NCBI RefSeq assembly: GCF_001428045.1
Contig: NZ_LMSD01000001.1
Coordinates: forward strand, 310,001 to 374,000
DNA: 64,000 nt
Direction of reading: 5' to 3'
Source of the DNA: Paenibacillus sp. Soil750
GTDB lineage: Bacteria; Bacillota; Bacilli; Paenibacillales; NBRC-103111
Positions 17,929-26,169 of the stretch are shown in pieces (within the stretch, counting starts at the first letter, position 1; each line of letters begins with the position of its first letter). The notes under the pieces were generated by a model, which had not been told where the DNA came from, ran no database searches, and saw only the letters and a program-made list of their open reading frames with translations. The translations under genes were made by a program, and so were the position numbers.

Positions 17929-18627
17929 ATGACAACAATGGGCGCGAAAATTTTAGTCATTGATGATGAGGCGCAAATACGAAAATTATTGCGTGTCACC
18001 TTAACCGCCCACGGATTTGAAACGGCAGAAGCTACAACTGGGCAGGAAGGCTTGCTGCAGGCGGCAATGTTCCGTCCGGATCTCATCGTACTAGATTTGG
18101 GGCTGCCGGATATGACCGGTATGGAGGTTCTGGATGGCATTCGAGAGTGGTCGAATGTGCCCATCATTATTTTAACGGCGCAGGATCAAGAGCATGACAA
18201 GGTCGCTGCCTTAGATCGCGGCGCAGACGATTATGTGACGAAGCCATTCGGCATGGGCGAATTCATGGCCCGCATGCGTGTGGCTCTTCGGCATATAGCC
18301 AAAGCACCCGATGAGCCTGTGCTGAAGCTCGGCCAGCTTGTCATTGATTTGGCCAAGCGCAGCGTCGAGCTCAATGGGGAGAAGCTGAAGCTAACGCCAA
18401 CCGAGTATGACTTGCTCAAGGTGCTTGGGGTTAATGCTGGCCGTGTCATGACGCATAAGCAGCTGCTCAAGCAAGTGTGGGGCGGTCAGCAGTATGAATC
18501 TGACAGCCAGTACCTACGGGTATATGTAGGACATTTGCGGAAGAAGATCGAAACAGATCCGGCAAGACCTCAGTATATATTGACGGAGCCGGGGATTGGG
18601 TATCGGTTTGCTTGGCAAGAGAACTAA
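17929..18627 (+). CDS. kdpE: KdpE response regulator
   Basis: 232 residues, OmpR/PhoB family. Receiver domain with acidic pair in VIDDEAQIRK, phosphoacceptor Asp near 56 (VLDLGLPDMTG), conserved Thr and Lys (ILTAQDQE, YVTKPFGMGE). Winged-helix C-terminus with LTPTEYDLLKVLGVNAGRVMTHKQLL and RVYVGHLRKKIE. It activates the kdp operon; a matching binding box lies at 9079. GGGACGGAGAG is the ribosome site. A terminator follows. Confidence 0.95.
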   Translation: MTTMGAKILVIDDEAQIRKLLRVTLTAHGFETAEATTGQEGLLQAAMFRPDLIVLDLGLPDMTGMEVLDGIREWSNVPIIILTAQDQEHDKVAALDRGADDYVTKPFGMGEFMARMRVALRHIAKAPDEPVLKLGQLVIDLAKRSVELNGEKLKLTPTEYDLLKVLGVNAGRVMTHKQLLKQVWGGQQYESDSQYLRVYVGHLRKKIETDPARPQYILTEPGIGYRFAWQEN

Positions 18628-18644
18628 CGAAGTGGTGCTCAAGG

Positions 18645-18692
18645 AAAAAAGCTTCTACCCCCCACGATGGCGTGGTGTTGGAAGCTTTTTTT
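18645..18692 (+). terminator. Intrinsic terminator after kdpE
   Basis: AAAAAAGCTTC / GAAGCTTTTTTT with an inner CCCACG / CGTGG stem. It ends the kdp regulatory transcript. Confidence 0.92.
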
Positions 18693-18826
18693 AGATATAA
18701 GAATCTAGATCTTTGAGGCGAATCGATGGATTTTCTACAGTTAAATCGAATTTGCGAGGCAATTCCTAGCAAATAGCTGTATATTTTCCTGTTCATACAA
18801 ATGTAGCTACGGGATGCACCAGCAAA

Positions 18827-18866
18827 AAACCAGTTAACATCCGGAAAACTCGATGTTAACTGGTTT
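18827..18866 (-). terminator. Intrinsic terminator of the collagen-like gene
   Basis: 15-bp stem AAACCAGTTAACATC / GATGTTAACTGGTTT with a 10-base loop. On the minus strand it runs into TTTTTT, so it terminates the leftward transcript ending at 18883. Confidence 0.9.
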
Positions 18867-18882
18867 AATTTGTCGTGATGAA

Positions 18883-19620
18883 TTAACAAGTAAAGGCGTC
18901 AATAAAGCGCAAATCAATCCCAAAGAACATCCAAGAGAATCCGGTCCATCGGAATCCAGAAACCGATGTCCGTCCAACGAACACTGGGAAATACCAGTAT
19001 TGTTGTCCGTTGCTTTGCCAGATGTATGTGAATCTGAACAAGCAGCGGGAGATGCCGCCTGGATCTACAGCGTAAACACCAGGTGCTTTAAGCGGCTTTT
19101 GCGGTACATGGGATGGTGGCGCAGAGGTTGGCGGTTGATATCCGCCTTGCCCTTGCCCAGGTCCTGGTCCGCCAGGGAAACCGCCCGGACCGCCAGGGAA
19201 TCCACCAGGTCCACCTGGGAAACCGCCAGGTCCGCCAGGGAATCCTCCTGGTCCACCTGGGAAACCGCCCGGACCGCCAGGGAATCCACCAGGTCCACCC
19301 GGGAAACCGCCCGGACCGCCAGGGAACCCTGGACCACCTGGGAAACCGCCAGGTCCACCGAAGCCGCCTTGCCCACCTGGGAATCCAGGTAGCATGCCGC
19401 CAGTCCCTGGGAAGCCAGGGATGCCGAAGCCTCCTAGGCCGCGTGGATCATAGGCTGGTACCCAGCCGTAGTATTGGGGTACGGGATAGCCGTATGGGTA
19501 CGGCGTATTTTGTGTTTGTGGATAGTAGGCTGTTGGATAGTCTGATTCCGTGGCTGCGCTTTTTGAAATCTCCGTTTCAAGCTCTACGTCGCGCAGTTCT
19601 TGTTTTTTGTTCGATGCCAT
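18883..19620 (-). CDS. Collagen-like Gly-Pro-rich protein, probable spore surface component
   Basis: 245 residues with AAGGAGGACTTCACGA before ATG. Three parts: a hydrophilic N-terminus; a Tyr/Pro-rich linker (YPYGYPVPQYYGW) running into a low-complexity block of GGPGGFP repeats (about residues 65-160); and a Cys/Trp/Tyr-rich C-terminal domain (about 190-245: RFTYIWQSNGQQYWYFPVFV.., FGIDLRFIDAFTC) of the kind seen in Bacillales surface or spore proteins. No signal peptide. The upstream sigma-K-type promoter supports mother-cell expression late in sporulation. The repeat block is nearly identical at DNA level, so its copy number may vary. Confidence 0.8.
   Translation of the reverse strand: MASNKKQELRDVELETEISKSAATESDYPTAYYPQTQNTPYPYGYPVPQYYGWVPAYDPRGLGGFGIPGFPGTGGMLPGFPGGQGGFGGPGGFPGGPGFPGGPGGFPGGPGGFPGGPGGFPGGPGGFPGGPGGFPGGPGGFPGGPGGFPGGPGPGQGQGGYQPPTSAPPSHVPQKPLKAPGVYAVDPGGISRCLFRFTYIWQSNGQQYWYFPVFVGRTSVSGFRWTGFSWMFFGIDLRFIDAFTC
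19140..19380 (-). repeat. Tandem GGPGGFP-coding repeats
   Basis: About ten units of a 21- or shorter base pattern encoding GFPGGPG, differing mainly at third codon positions. Such arrays expand and contract by slippage or recombination. Confidence 0.85.
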
Positions 19621-19660
19621 TCGTGAAGTCCTCCTTAGGTAAAAGCGGATTGTCGATACT

Positions 19661-19688
19661 TACTATATGCAGGGGGATAGACGGATGT
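19661..19688 (-). promoter_or_regulatory. Sigma-K-like promoter of the collagen-like gene
   Basis: On the minus strand: AC (19688-19687), 17 bases, then CATATAGTA (19669-19661), matching the AC-N16/17-CATANNNTA pattern of mother-cell sigma factor K. The start codon lies about 35 bases downstream of the expected transcript start. Confidence 0.65.
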
Positions 19689-19754
19689 CACGGATAGCAA
19701 ATAACAAAAGTAAAGGATCGCTAGTCCTATATGGAATGCAATAATATACCGAAC

Positions 19755-19804
19755 TGGGAGAAATAACCTAGATTAATTTGTCGAAATATAGGTTATTTCT
19801 CCCA
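19755..19804. promoter_or_regulatory. 16-bp perfect inverted repeat between divergent genes
   Basis: TGGGAGAAATAACCTA / TAGGTTATTTCTCCCA with an 18-base spacer, just upstream of a TATAAT box at 19828. No T-tract follows, so an operator or an RNA structure is more likely than a terminator. Confidence 0.6.
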
Positions 19805-19827
19805 TATATGCGAAGAGGCATGTCGTA

Positions 19828-19833
19828 TATAAT
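19828..19833 (+). promoter_or_regulatory. -10 box of the HD-GYP/LuxR operon
   Basis: TATAAT about 30 bases before the gene. No matching -35 is evident at 17 bases, which suggests activator dependence. Confidence 0.4.
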
Positions 19834-19857
19834 AGAAATTGGTATGATTTTGAAATA

Positions 19858-20895
19858 ATGGAGCGGGATATCTTGAGAGACCTACTGGGTAAAAGATTAA
19901 GATATGATGTGACAACAAGTTATGGGCTAGTCTTAGTTCCTATCCATACCGTTCTCAATCAAGAGCATTTGGACTTATTTAAGCAGCATCGCATTGACGC
20001 GATGGATATCGTAACCACGGCTATGCCTGATGGCCAGACGCAATCTGCACCTGCTCATGACGCGAACCGTCTTGTTCAAAAAGCGACGGAATATGCCAAA
20101 GACTTATTCGAACGTATTCAGACAAAAAAGAAAATACCACTGCTTGAGATTAAGTCAGAATTAATTCCTATCGTCCAGCAAGCAGCCGACAATCCGGATC
20201 TCTTTCAATTATTTCAAGCCGTTAAGGCCAAGGATGAATACACCCATCAACACAATATTGGCGTGGGCATTCTTTCGACACTTATTGGCAAATGGATGGA
20301 GCTCGCAGAGACAGAAGTGGCGCTTTTATCTTTAGCAGCAACCATGCATGATGTGGGTAAAATCAAAGTTTCTCAAGAAATTTTAATGAAACCGGGCAAA
20401 TTAACGACGGCAGAATATGAAGAAATTAAAAAACACACCATTCTTGGCTACAATATGCTGCGAGAAACGGTAGGCATTAACTATCGTGTAGCTTTGGTTG
20501 CCCTTCAGCATCATGAGCGAGCAGATGGCACGGGATATCCCCTGCAGCTGCAAGATAGTCAACTCGATAAAATGAGCCGTATCGTAGCTGTTGCAGATGT
20601 ATTCCATGCGATGTCATCGAAGAGGCCCTATCACGAAATGATGCCTTTTCACGAGGTCGTCAGCCGCTTAAGGAAAGGATTCTTCGGCGAATTAGATCCG
20701 CATATTGTTTCCGTTTTTTTACAGAATATCATCTACAATCTAGTGGGCCGGCAAGTGCTTCTCACGGATGGCCGCTGGGGTGAAGTCGTCTATATTAATC
20801 CAACGGATGATACGAATCCACTCGTTAAAATCGAAAATACCTTTCTTGATCTCAGTCGAGAAAGACACATTCATATAAAGGAAGTTGTCATATGA
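19858..20895 (+). CDS. HD-GYP domain c-di-GMP phosphodiesterase
   Basis: 345 residues. N-terminal DUF3391-like region, then an HD-GYP domain with HQHNIGVG, HDVGKIKV, HTILGYNML, and HHERADGTGYP: the HD pair, downstream metal-binding His residues and the GYP motif are all present. It should hydrolyse cyclic di-GMP. The ATG at 19858 has a poor ribosome site; TTG 19873, with GGAGCGGG 6-9 bases upstream, is a reasonable alternative start. The stop overlaps the start of the LuxR-type gene (ATGA), so the two proteins are coupled. Close to exopolysaccharide genes, consistent with biofilm control. Confidence 0.92.
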   Translation: MERDILRDLLGKRLRYDVTTSYGLVLVPIHTVLNQEHLDLFKQHRIDAMDIVTTAMPDGQTQSAPAHDANRLVQKATEYAKDLFERIQTKKKIPLLEIKSELIPIVQQAADNPDLFQLFQAVKAKDEYTHQHNIGVGILSTLIGKWMELAETEVALLSLAATMHDVGKIKVSQEILMKPGKLTTAEYEEIKKHTILGYNMLRETVGINYRVALVALQHHERADGTGYPLQLQDSQLDKMSRIVAVADVFHAMSSKRPYHEMMPFHEVVSRLRKGFFGELDPHIVSVFLQNIIYNLVGRQVLLTDGRWGEVVYINPTDDTNPLVKIENTFLDLSRERHIHIKEVVI

Positions 20896-21194
20896 AGCCA
20901 ATAAATCCAGAAAAGTCAGACGTTTTACTTCAATTTTATTCCAACTATGGTCTAACTCAACGTGAAACCGAAATCCTTTCTTTACTTGCTACATATGGAT
21001 ATACCAACAAAGAAATTGCCGAAAATTGCTGTATCAGTGAGAAAACAGTGAAAATTCACCTTGCCAATATTATGGGTAAAATCGGCATTGGCTCCATGCG
21101 GAAACTGCTAGCGTTACTGTTGCAGCAAGCTCTGCTAGTTTCAAGATTAGGTGCGGGTGAGTCAGTCCGCGTAGCATCGATGGGAATGAGATAA
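20892..21194 (+). CDS. Stand-alone LuxR-type HTH regulator
   Basis: 100 residues, essentially one GerE/LuxR DNA-binding domain: LTQRETEILSLLATYGYTNKEIAENCCISEKTVKIHLANIMGKIG (about 21-65). It has no receiver or autoinducer domain, like GerE-size regulators. It starts on the ATGA overlap with the HD-GYP gene. It may regulate the adjacent exopolysaccharide operon, but this is inference. Confidence 0.9.
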   Translation: MKPINPEKSDVLLQFYSNYGLTQRETEILSLLATYGYTNKEIAENCCISEKTVKIHLANIMGKIGIGSMRKLLALLLQQALLVSRLGAGESVRVASMGMR

Positions 21195-21214
21195 ATAAGG
21201 GAGTTTTACCTAGT

Positions 21215-21254
21215 AAAAGCAGCCTATCCTCTAGGGGGAAAGTGCTGCTTTTTG
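21215..21254 (+). terminator. Intrinsic terminator after the LuxR-type gene
   Basis: AAAAGCAGC / GCTGCTTTT with a 20-base loop and T-tract. It separates this operon from the Wzz operon. Confidence 0.88.
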
Positions 21255-21312
21255 CATTCTATAGCTCGCTTAATTTCGATACGATTTGGAACTAAAAATC
21301 AATAATATTGTG

Positions 21313-21341
21313 TTGACATGATACGAAAAGTATCTTAAAGT
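21313..21341 (+). promoter_or_regulatory. Sigma-A promoter of the Wzz-RiPP operon
   Basis: TTGACA (21313-21318), 17-base spacer, TAAAGT (21336-21341). The spacer contains a GATAC-N5-GTATC palindrome, so binding there would block polymerase. Confidence 0.8.
21320..21334 (+). promoter_or_regulatory. Operator copy 1, GATAC-N5-GTATC
   Basis: GATACGAAAAGTATC inside the promoter spacer. A second copy with the same arms lies 37 bases downstream. Confidence 0.7.
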
Positions 21342-21356
21342 AAGAGTAACAATTAA

Positions 21357-21371
21357 GATACAAATAGTATC
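21357..21371 (+). promoter_or_regulatory. Operator copy 2, GATAC-N5-GTATC
   Basis: GATACAAATAGTATC in the untranslated leader, 37 bases after copy 1 (centre to centre). Two identical-armed palindromes around one promoter indicate a dimeric regulator. Confidence 0.7.
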
Positions 21372-21407
21372 ATAGCAAATCGAAATTGACTTCTATGGAG
21401 GGGAATT

Positions 21408-22169
21408 ATGGAAATTAATTTGAAGGAATATTTGATGGTTATATTAAAACGCTGGTGGATCATAGTTCTAGTTGTAGGTACTTGTACCATTTTTACAGCT
21501 ATGTATTCGACATCAAACTATGTTCCAATCTATCAAGCTTCTACAAAATTAATAGTGAATAAGACTTCAGAGCAAGATCAACTGGGCAAAGAACAAATTG
21601 ATTATGGAGCCATTGGTGTCAATATGTCCCTCATTAATACCTACAAGGAAATTATTAGAACACCAGCGATTATGGATAAAGTTGTTCAACGCTACCCCGA
21701 TTTACACGTCTCCACAGACCAATTAATCTCGATAATCAATGTAACCAATATCAATGAAACGCAAGTTATGTCGATTGTTGCACGACATCTCTCACACGAA
21801 CGAGCAGTGCGCATTGCGAACGCGGTATCTGATGTATTCCAATCAGAAATTCCTAACATTATGAAGGTTGATAATATTACGATTCTGAATCGAGCTAAGG
21901 TTCAAGATAATCCAACGCCTATAAATCAGAAATCGAATCAGTATATCATCCTAGGGTTTCTTGTCTCCTTGGCTGCTACAGTTGGTATCATTCTTCTATG
22001 GGATGCTTTGGACGATACGTTGAAAACAGAAGAGGATATTCGTGAGGTTTTTGAACTCTCGACCTTGGCTTACATACCTAAAGTAAAAAAGAACATGCAA
22101 CGCGTAAAGCGGAAAAATAAAATTAGCAAAAAAGCAGAGGACATCTCATATGCCAAAACTAGCTACTAA
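21408..22169 (+). CDS. Wzz/CapA-type polysaccharide co-polymerase, tyrosine kinase modulator
   Basis: 253 residues. Membrane helix near 16-36, an extracytoplasmic domain, Pro-rich NPTPINQKSNQ before a second helix (about 180-200), and a cytoplasmic tail: the EpsA/YveK/CapA layout. It sets polysaccharide chain length and activates the BY-kinase encoded next. ATGGAGGGGAATT precedes the start. The last 20 bases overlap the kinase gene. Confidence 0.92.
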   Translation: MEINLKEYLMVILKRWWIIVLVVGTCTIFTAMYSTSNYVPIYQASTKLIVNKTSEQDQLGKEQIDYGAIGVNMSLINTYKEIIRTPAIMDKVVQRYPDLHVSTDQLISIINVTNINETQVMSIVARHLSHERAVRIANAVSDVFQSEIPNIMKVDNITILNRAKVQDNPTPINQKSNQYIILGFLVSLAATVGIILLWDALDDTLKTEEDIREVFELSTLAYIPKVKKNMQRVKRKNKISKKAEDISYAKTSY

Positions 22170-22821
22170 TTCTAATTCCCCCGTTATGATGCACATTCAT
22201 CCCAACTCCTCAACTTCAGAAGCTTATAGATCGTTGAGGTTTAATATCGAGTGCTCTACTTTTGGTCGAGAGGCAAAATCGATTACAATCACGTCTTCAA
22301 GCCGAGGTGAAGGGAAAACTACAACAGCAGTTCATTTGGCTGTGGCCTACGCGCAAATCGGAAAGAAAGTGTTACTGCTGGATGCGGATCTACGAAATCC
22401 ATCCATCCATCAAGCTTTCAGTGATGAGAATAGACGGGGACTTACCAATTATTTGGAGGGTCAGGCACATGTGAGCGAACTCGTTCGGGAGACAATTGTG
22501 GAGAACCTTTCAATTATTACTTCAGGACCAAACTCGCAGAATCCTTCTGGCTTACTAGCCTCGAAGCAAATGGATGCCCTCTTAGCCACACTAAGGGATA
22601 TGTACGATATTGTCATCGTGGACACGCCATCTCTGCTAACGATTACGGATGCTAAGATTATAGCGACGAAGTGTGACGGAGTACTTCTCATCGTTGAATA
22701 TGGAAAGGTCAAACGTGATGTAGCTAAGAAAGTGAAAGAAGAGCTATTGCTTGCAAATGTAAAATTGATCGGGGTCGTTTTGAACGAAGTACGAAATCAT
22801 GAGGCCAATGCTTACCTCTAA
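22150..22821 (+). CDS. BY-kinase (CpsD/CapB/EpsB type)
   Basis: 223 residues. Walker A SSSRGEGKTTTAVHLA, Walker A' LLLDADLRNPSIH, Walker B DIVIVDTPS: a bacterial tyrosine autokinase that controls polysaccharide export with the Wzz-like partner. The usual C-terminal tyrosine cluster is absent: the protein ends NEVRNHEANAYL with one Tyr, so autophosphorylation may be reduced or occur elsewhere. It overlaps the modulator gene. Confidence 0.92.
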   Translation: MPKLATNSNSPVMMHIHPNSSTSEAYRSLRFNIECSTFGREAKSITITSSSRGEGKTTTAVHLAVAYAQIGKKVLLLDADLRNPSIHQAFSDENRRGLTNYLEGQAHVSELVRETIVENLSIITSGPNSQNPSGLLASKQMDALLATLRDMYDIVIVDTPSLLTITDAKIIATKCDGVLLIVEYGKVKRDVAKKVKEELLLANVKLIGVVLNEVRNHEANAYL

Positions 22822-22867
22822 TCGGTTATGTTGAAAAATCAAAATAAGGGGAGCGAGTTTATAGCTA

Positions 22868-24151
22868 ATGAGACAAAAAAGACGAAAGCCGAATCTACGA
22901 ACCGGAAGAATCGTGTGCATATTGACGCTAAGCATTGGTATTTTGGCAGGCTGCTCAGATACCGCTGTCACTAGTAATGACGCAAAGTCCGTGTATAAAG
23001 ATCAAGCCATCCCATCTGTGAAAGCATTTAAGGTAATCAAGCAAAAAATTGGAGATCCGCTAGAGCGTGCCGCCGAAGTGCAATCCTCCGCTCAATTTAC
23101 TGTAGTCGCCAAGGCATCAGGCGATATTGAGCAAATTTTGAAAAAGCGTGGAGATATGGTTCAAGAAGGGGACGTTATCTTTCGACTCAAATCGAGTGAG
23201 GCTCTTGTCCAAAGAGATTCGGCTGCGGCTGCAATAACGGCTATTCAGGAATCCATTGAGAAAGCGAAAATAAAGGCTCAACGAGAAATAGAAAATCAGA
23301 GATTAGAGATGAGCAATGCGATTCAAAAAATGGAGTTAAATATGACTACACTCCTACGGAGCTATAACAAAATGAAAAATGACTATGATATAGGACTAGC
23401 AACCAAAGCACAGTTGTATCAGATGGAAACTCAAATGATGAATGCTCGTATGGATTTGGATCAATTGAAGAAAAAGCAAAGCCAATTAGAGCCTGTTGAC
23501 GCTACCTCAGCACTTGAGTCACAGCTCAAAGGAGCCCAAGTTGCTTTGCAACAGCTCAATCAATCCATGCAAAATTTAGAAGTGAAAGCTACAGTTAGCG
23601 GATTACTAACCGAGATGCCACTAGAAACGGGGATGCCAGTGCTTTCAGGATCTCAGGTTGGCATTATTCAAAGATTGGATCCTATTAAAATTAAAGCGCA
23701 GCTTACTGAAGATGAAACGAAACTAGTTAGTGGTAAGACTGAAATGGGTTATTTGTTAACAGGTAATAAAACAAAATTTAAGGGACCGATCAGTTATCTG
23801 GCAAAGGTCATGGACCCTGAGAGCAAATCCTATGAAATCAATTTAGAGGTACCGAATAAAGATATACTCTTGAAGCCAGGGATGAAGCTCAAACTTCAAA
23901 TGTCAGATGATGCAGACCAGATTGTAGTAACAGTGCCGACGTATAGCATCGTTAAAGAAGGCGAAAAAGCATTTGTCTTTGTACTTGTCGGTGATTCCGT
24001 TGAGAAACGAGGCATTACATTGGGAAGATTGAATGAACCCAATCAAGAAGTGACCTCAGGCCTTAAAGAAGGGGAACTTGTTGTTAAAACGAACCCTGGT
24101 GCGTTAGTCGATAAAACGAAAGTTCAAATGACGGCCGTGGAAGAGCAATAA
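22868..24151 (+). CDS. HlyD/RND-type periplasmic adaptor lipoprotein
   Basis: 427 residues. Lipoprotein signal with lipobox LAGC at Cys 29. Then a split biotinyl-lipoyl-like domain (FTVVAKASGDIEQILKKRGDMVQEGDVIF and LEVKATVSGLLTEMPLETG), a long coiled coil between the halves (about 110-225), and a beta-barrel and membrane-proximal part. It resembles membrane fusion proteins of ABC exporters (MacA-like). It may serve the polysaccharide or the peptide system; the only ABC exporter genes nearby are at 27688 and 34733. Confidence 0.88.
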   Translation: MRQKRRKPNLRTGRIVCILTLSIGILAGCSDTAVTSNDAKSVYKDQAIPSVKAFKVIKQKIGDPLERAAEVQSSAQFTVVAKASGDIEQILKKRGDMVQEGDVIFRLKSSEALVQRDSAAAAITAIQESIEKAKIKAQREIENQRLEMSNAIQKMELNMTTLLRSYNKMKNDYDIGLATKAQLYQMETQMMNARMDLDQLKKKQSQLEPVDATSALESQLKGAQVALQQLNQSMQNLEVKATVSGLLTEMPLETGMPVLSGSQVGIIQRLDPIKIKAQLTEDETKLVSGKTEMGYLLTGNKTKFKGPISYLAKVMDPESKSYEINLEVPNKDILLKPGMKLKLQMSDDADQIVVTVPTYSIVKEGEKAFVFVLVGDSVEKRGITLGRLNEPNQEVTSGLKEGELVVKTNPGALVDKTKVQMTAVEEQ

Positions 24152-24172
24152 TTAAAAATGGAGTGACTCGAC

Positions 24173-25885
24173 TTGAAAATAAATTGGAAAAAAACGACGA
24201 TTATGTTCATCTTAGCGGCCTCCTTAGTCATTCCATCTGCCTCCTTTCATGTAGCAGCGGATGCGAAATACACACAAACCTCAACAGAATTGAGCTATCA
24301 ACTTACAGATGCTATTAACGTGGAAGTGAAAAGTATTCTGAATGAACCAAGCCCAAATGGCGCTAGAATAGGTGCTGTTGTTCGCCTTTATAATGCTGGA
24401 GATCGCTTAATCGGCGTTCCAGAATATGAAGTTCGTGCGAAGACACAAGAGGGTTTGGAATATATTATGCGTCCGAGTCAAGCAAATCCTAGAAATGTAC
24501 AACCGAAAGAGACGGTCGAACTAAGCTATATGAATGTTGTAGATCGATACGATGACTTCGCTTTAACTGAACTGTCTTGGTTGGATGTTGATGAATTCGT
24601 CTATCCCAAGCATGAAACAAGGATCATCTCGGTTCCGATTTCTGACATGGAGTGGAAAGGGGAAAAGGCTGCTATCTCTGATCCAGCGTTGATAAAGCAA
24701 TGGGATAATACGTTTAAAATCTCTGTGTTATCAAGCAGTGTCGAATACAAGCCTGTGAGCTTGAATGAACAGATTACACCAGATGGCCCCGTTACAGTTG
24801 TTGGTTTTCTAGCTACCAATGTGGGTGACAAGGCAACTACGATAGCTGATTTTCGAGTCAACGGGAAAACATTGAATAAGACCGTTAACGGAAAACGTAT
24901 AGATATAGACACGATCACATTGGATCCAGGTGAGAAGAATTATGTGTACTATGCGATTCCTGTAAAAAACAAAGCAGATTTAAGGAGTTTAGTCATATTA
25001 ACGCCTGAAGATTTTGTAGGTGAGGATAAATCACATATCTCTTATCTAATCGGAAGATTGATGATCAATCTTTCTGGAGCTACCAGCACACAGCGTTTTA
25101 TGAATCAACTGTCCATGTATGAGTTGAACAAGCCTATCAAGTTTGATCCATTAAGTGGTCTCATTCGCCCAGAGGTGGAAGTATCCATGATTGACTTGCA
25201 AATGAATGAGAGTACGGGTGGCGGGTTTAAAGCAGTTGTTGCTAAGTTTAAATTGCTTAATAAGAGTGAGGGACCTGTTCAAGTTCCGAAATTTCAAACC
25301 AGTTTGACAAGTAGTAGTGGAAATAAGTATTTGGGGAATAGGCAAGATACGAAAGTCGAAACTCTGATTCCTAATATCAGCTATGTTATCTACTACTCCT
25401 ATATTGTTCCGAATACAGAAACCGGTGCTCGATTAGCAATGGAAATTCTGGATACGAAAAGAGTGGAGCCCTACAATTTCCCCGTGGCTGCTTTTCAGAC
25501 CAAAGTGGAGGATGATTCCTCTGATAAAGCTTTCTATCCTTTTAAGACGACATTAAATAGTTGGTCGTTAACTGCCTTCTATGTTATGGGCGCTGGAAAC
25601 TCGTATTCCTACAAGTTAAATGTTGATTTTGACATAAAGCTTCAGGACGAGGTTGTAGCGGATCAAGGATCGTCTAAAGTGAGACTGGAGCTTGTGGATT
25701 CATCGAATAAGATTATGACCTCCAAGGTCCTTTCATTCACAGGTGAGAATAAGATTGTTAGCGGCCCGCAGACACTGAACTTTGATTATGATAGACAAGA
25801 AACCACGGTAAAGTTGAACATGTATGAAATTATTGATACACCATTTGGTGAGGTAAGAAGACTCATACAATCATGGAACCGATAG
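24173..25885 (+). CDS. Secreted protein of unknown function, 570 residues
   Basis: TTG start with GGAGTGACTCGAC upstream. N-terminal signal peptide (KKTTIMFILAASLVIPSASFHVAADA). The rest looks all-beta, with repeated Ig-like or FxLYD-like segments (IGAVVRLYNAGDRLIGVPEYEVRAKTQEG, VVAKFKLLNKSEGPVQVPKF, and similar). No catalytic motif recognised. It is extracellular or surface-bound and lies between the HlyD-like gene and the RiPP precursor, so it may take part in export or anchoring. The function is not known. Confidence 0.75.
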   Translation: MKINWKKTTIMFILAASLVIPSASFHVAADAKYTQTSTELSYQLTDAINVEVKSILNEPSPNGARIGAVVRLYNAGDRLIGVPEYEVRAKTQEGLEYIMRPSQANPRNVQPKETVELSYMNVVDRYDDFALTELSWLDVDEFVYPKHETRIISVPISDMEWKGEKAAISDPALIKQWDNTFKISVLSSSVEYKPVSLNEQITPDGPVTVVGFLATNVGDKATTIADFRVNGKTLNKTVNGKRIDIDTITLDPGEKNYVYYAIPVKNKADLRSLVILTPEDFVGEDKSHISYLIGRLMINLSGATSTQRFMNQLSMYELNKPIKFDPLSGLIRPEVEVSMIDLQMNESTGGGFKAVVAKFKLLNKSEGPVQVPKFQTSLTSSSGNKYLGNRQDTKVETLIPNISYVIYYSYIVPNTETGARLAMEILDTKRVEPYNFPVAAFQTKVEDDSSDKAFYPFKTTLNSWSLTAFYVMGAGNSYSYKLNVDFDIKLQDEVVADQGSSKVRLELVDSSNKIMTSKVLSFTGENKIVSGPQTLNFDYDRQETTVKLNMYEIIDTPFGEVRRLIQSWNR

Positions 25886-25897
25886 GAGAGATGAGCG

Positions 25898-26092
25898 ATG
25901 GAAAATGAAACAGCAATGAAACCAAGAAGATATTCGCGTCCCCGCGTTTTAAGCCAACAGCCAGTTCGCTTTGAAACAGCTCAAAGCTGGAATAAAGGCC
26001 AAGGCAATACCAATCACAATGGGAATGGAAATGGTGGTATTCATTATCCTAACCCACCATATAGTGGACCTCATCATAATGGGAAGCATTAA
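25898..26092 (+). CDS. Candidate RiPP precursor, His/Gly/Asn-rich
   Basis: 64 residues, preceded by AGGAGAGATGAGCG. Leader-like N-terminus with Y12-x-x-P15-x-V17, the YxxPxL/V pattern recognised by lasso B1/PqqD proteins, then FET27A, with Thr at -2 as in lasso leaders. The rest (QSWNKGQGN.., NGNGNGG, IHYPNPPYSGPHHNGKH) has no Asp or Glu, so no lasso macrolactam can form. The genes that follow are kinase, PqqD, S26 peptidase, exporter and nucleotidyltransferase. The mature product is unknown; Ser, Thr and Tyr are available for phosphorylation. Confidence 0.75.
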   Translation: MENETAMKPRRYSRPRVLSQQPVRFETAQSWNKGQGNTNHNGNGNGGIHYPNPPYSGPHHNGKH

Positions 26093-26103
26093 TTAGACGT
26101 TGA

Positions 26104-26135
26104 TGGAGGTCAATATTCTGAATACTTGACCTCCA
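26104..26135 (+). terminator. Hairpin after the precursor gene
   Basis: TGGAGGTCAA / TTGACCTCCA with a 12-base loop and no long T-tract, lying between precursor and kinase genes. Probably a partial terminator or 3'-end stabiliser raising precursor mRNA over downstream mRNA. Confidence 0.65.
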
Positions 26136-26169
26136 TGATTGCTTTATATAGAAGTCCGAGGTGATGAAC

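Noticed and set aside
19140..19380. Repeat block considered as a CRISPR array
   Set aside because: Units are coding, contiguous and without unique spacers.
18853..19697. Arg/Thr/Ser-rich and Arg/Gln/His-rich plus-strand frames over the repeat gene
   Set aside because: They are the complement of the GGPGGFP repeats; the low complexity comes from the minus-strand gene.
25898..26092. Classical lasso precursor call for the 64-residue ORF
   Set aside because: No Asp or Glu at core positions 7-9 or anywhere later, and no macrocyclase in the cluster.
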